Positions 4,652 through 5,146 of a stretch of DNA of 5,146 bases are shown here, in pieces; position 1 is the first letter of the stretch; every line of letters starts with the position of its first letter. Position numbers and translations under genes: made by a program. Under the pieces are notes generated by a model that was not told where the DNA came from, searched no databases, and saw only the letters and a program-made list of their open reading frames with translations. This stretch comes from Pseudomonadota bacterium (GTDB lineage: Bacteria; Pseudomonadota; Gammaproteobacteria; Xanthomonadales; Xanthomonadaceae): NCBI GenBank assembly GCA_023391775.1, contig JAEWAG010000345.1, positions 1 through 5,146 on the forward strand, in the 5' to 3' direction.

Positions 4652-4659
4652 TGTGCGGA

Positions 4660-5146
4660 TCAGGGCGCGGGGGCGCCGATCACCAGCTCCACCGCACCGT
4701 CGGCCGGCAGGCGCACGCGCACCGGCGCCGATTCCAGGTCACCCGCGCCGCGGTCGGCGGTGCCGCCGGCGGAGATCCGCGCCAGCACCTCCACTTCCTC
4801 CAGTGCCGACAGCTTCTGGGTCGGCATCGGGCTGTTACGGTCGTCCAGCACCACTTCCAGCGGCAGGTCCTGCAGGCGGTGGCGCTCCACCGCCACTGGC
4901 ATCGGCGGGCCGCCCGGCAGGCGCGCCAGCACGAACACGGTGGCATTGCCGTCCAGACGCGCGCGGCTGGCGAAGTCCGGGTCCAGCGAGACCTTCACCA
5001 CCAGGCCCTCGCCCGGTGCCGGTGCGGCGGGGCCGCCGAGCGGCGCCAGGCCGGCGTCGGCGCGGGCCGCATCGATCTGCACGCGCAGGCTGCGCGCCGT
5101 GTCCGGGTCCACGCCGTGCAACAGGCCTTCCCAGGTGGCTGCGGCC
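4660..5146 (-). CDS. ccmI: Cytochrome c maturation protein CcmI/CycH, C-terminal part (5' partial)
   Basis: The frame is open from the right edge to the TGA at 4662-4660 and gives the last 161 residues. The first few (AAATWEGLL followed by VDPDTA) look like the end of a TPR region. A linker rich in Pro, Ala and Gly follows (about 32-46). The C-terminal periplasmic domain then shows the family's conserved pieces in order: VKVSLDP (50-56), ATVFVLAR (68-75), GPPMPVAVER (79-88), DLPLEVVLDD (93-102), QKLSALEEVEVLARISAGG (110-128) and AGDLES (134-139). CcmI holds apocytochrome c and presents it to the CcmFH haem lyase in the periplasm, and the N-terminal membrane helices would lie beyond the window. 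The TTG at 5121 is not the real start, because coding continues upstream. A ccmA-H cluster is expected to the right. Confidence 0.88.
   Translation of the reverse strand, partial: AAATWEGLLHGVDPDTARSLRVQIDAARADAGLAPLGGPAAPAPGEGLVVKVSLDPDFASRARLDGNATVFVLARLPGGPPMPVAVERHRLQDLPLEVVLDDRNSPMPTQKLSALEEVEVLARISAGGTADRGAGDLESAPVRVRLPADGAVELVIGAPAP

Noticed and set aside
4558..4659. Possible SAM or other riboswitch upstream of metX/SST
   Set aside because: Only about 100 bases are available, and they hold the ccmI hairpin and a -10-like box close to the ATG. I see no riboswitch core, and a near-leaderless transcript would leave no room for one.

Overview
The window is a GC-rich (about 70 percent by eye) chromosomal segment. 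Nearly every in-frame third codon position is G or C. The most likely source is a gammaproteobacterium of the Xanthomonadaceae/Lysobacteraceae (Stenotrophomonas, Pseudoxanthomonas, Lysobacter or Luteimonas type). The reasons are a two-subunit class III PHA synthase pair (phaE-phaC), a MetX-family acyltransferase that matches the serine O-succinyltransferases known from this family, and a ccmI-like C-terminus with the same sequence style. The genus cannot be fixed from this piece.

Left part (1-1417, plus strand): the 3' end of a phaE-like gene with an Ala/Lys/Arg/Pro-rich, histone-like tail runs into phaC with a 4-base ATGA overlap. Together they should encode the two subunits of a polyhydroxyalkanoate synthase. 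Middle-left (1531-2201, plus strand): a 68-residue PspC-domain membrane protein is followed immediately by a small membrane-anchored protein of unknown function that carries an HExxH motif and a downstream ERAAD motif. The start of this second gene is unclear and may be non-canonical. A 78-residue hypothetical gene (2333-2569) follows, and then a strong hairpin terminator that can serve both strands.

Right part (2639-5146, all minus strand): a complete tRNA-Leu(CAA) lies downstream of a cysteine dioxygenase-like cupin gene. That gene lies downstream of a metX-type gene whose sequence points to serine (rather than homoserine) O-succinyltransferase. The window ends inside the C-terminal half of a cytochrome c maturation protein, CcmI/CycH.

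Taken together, the acyltransferase and the dioxygenase form a plausible cysteine pair: one opens a route into cysteine through O-succinylserine, and the other removes cysteine as cysteine sulfinate. The remaining genes look like independent housekeeping units. I see no insertion sequence, phage gene, CRISPR array or toxin-antitoxin pair. The observations most worth a second look are the HExxH protein with its unusual start, a 16-base parS-like palindrome between the two cysteine-related genes, an apparently leaderless metX/SST transcript, and a cluster of AGG codons in the PhaE tail.
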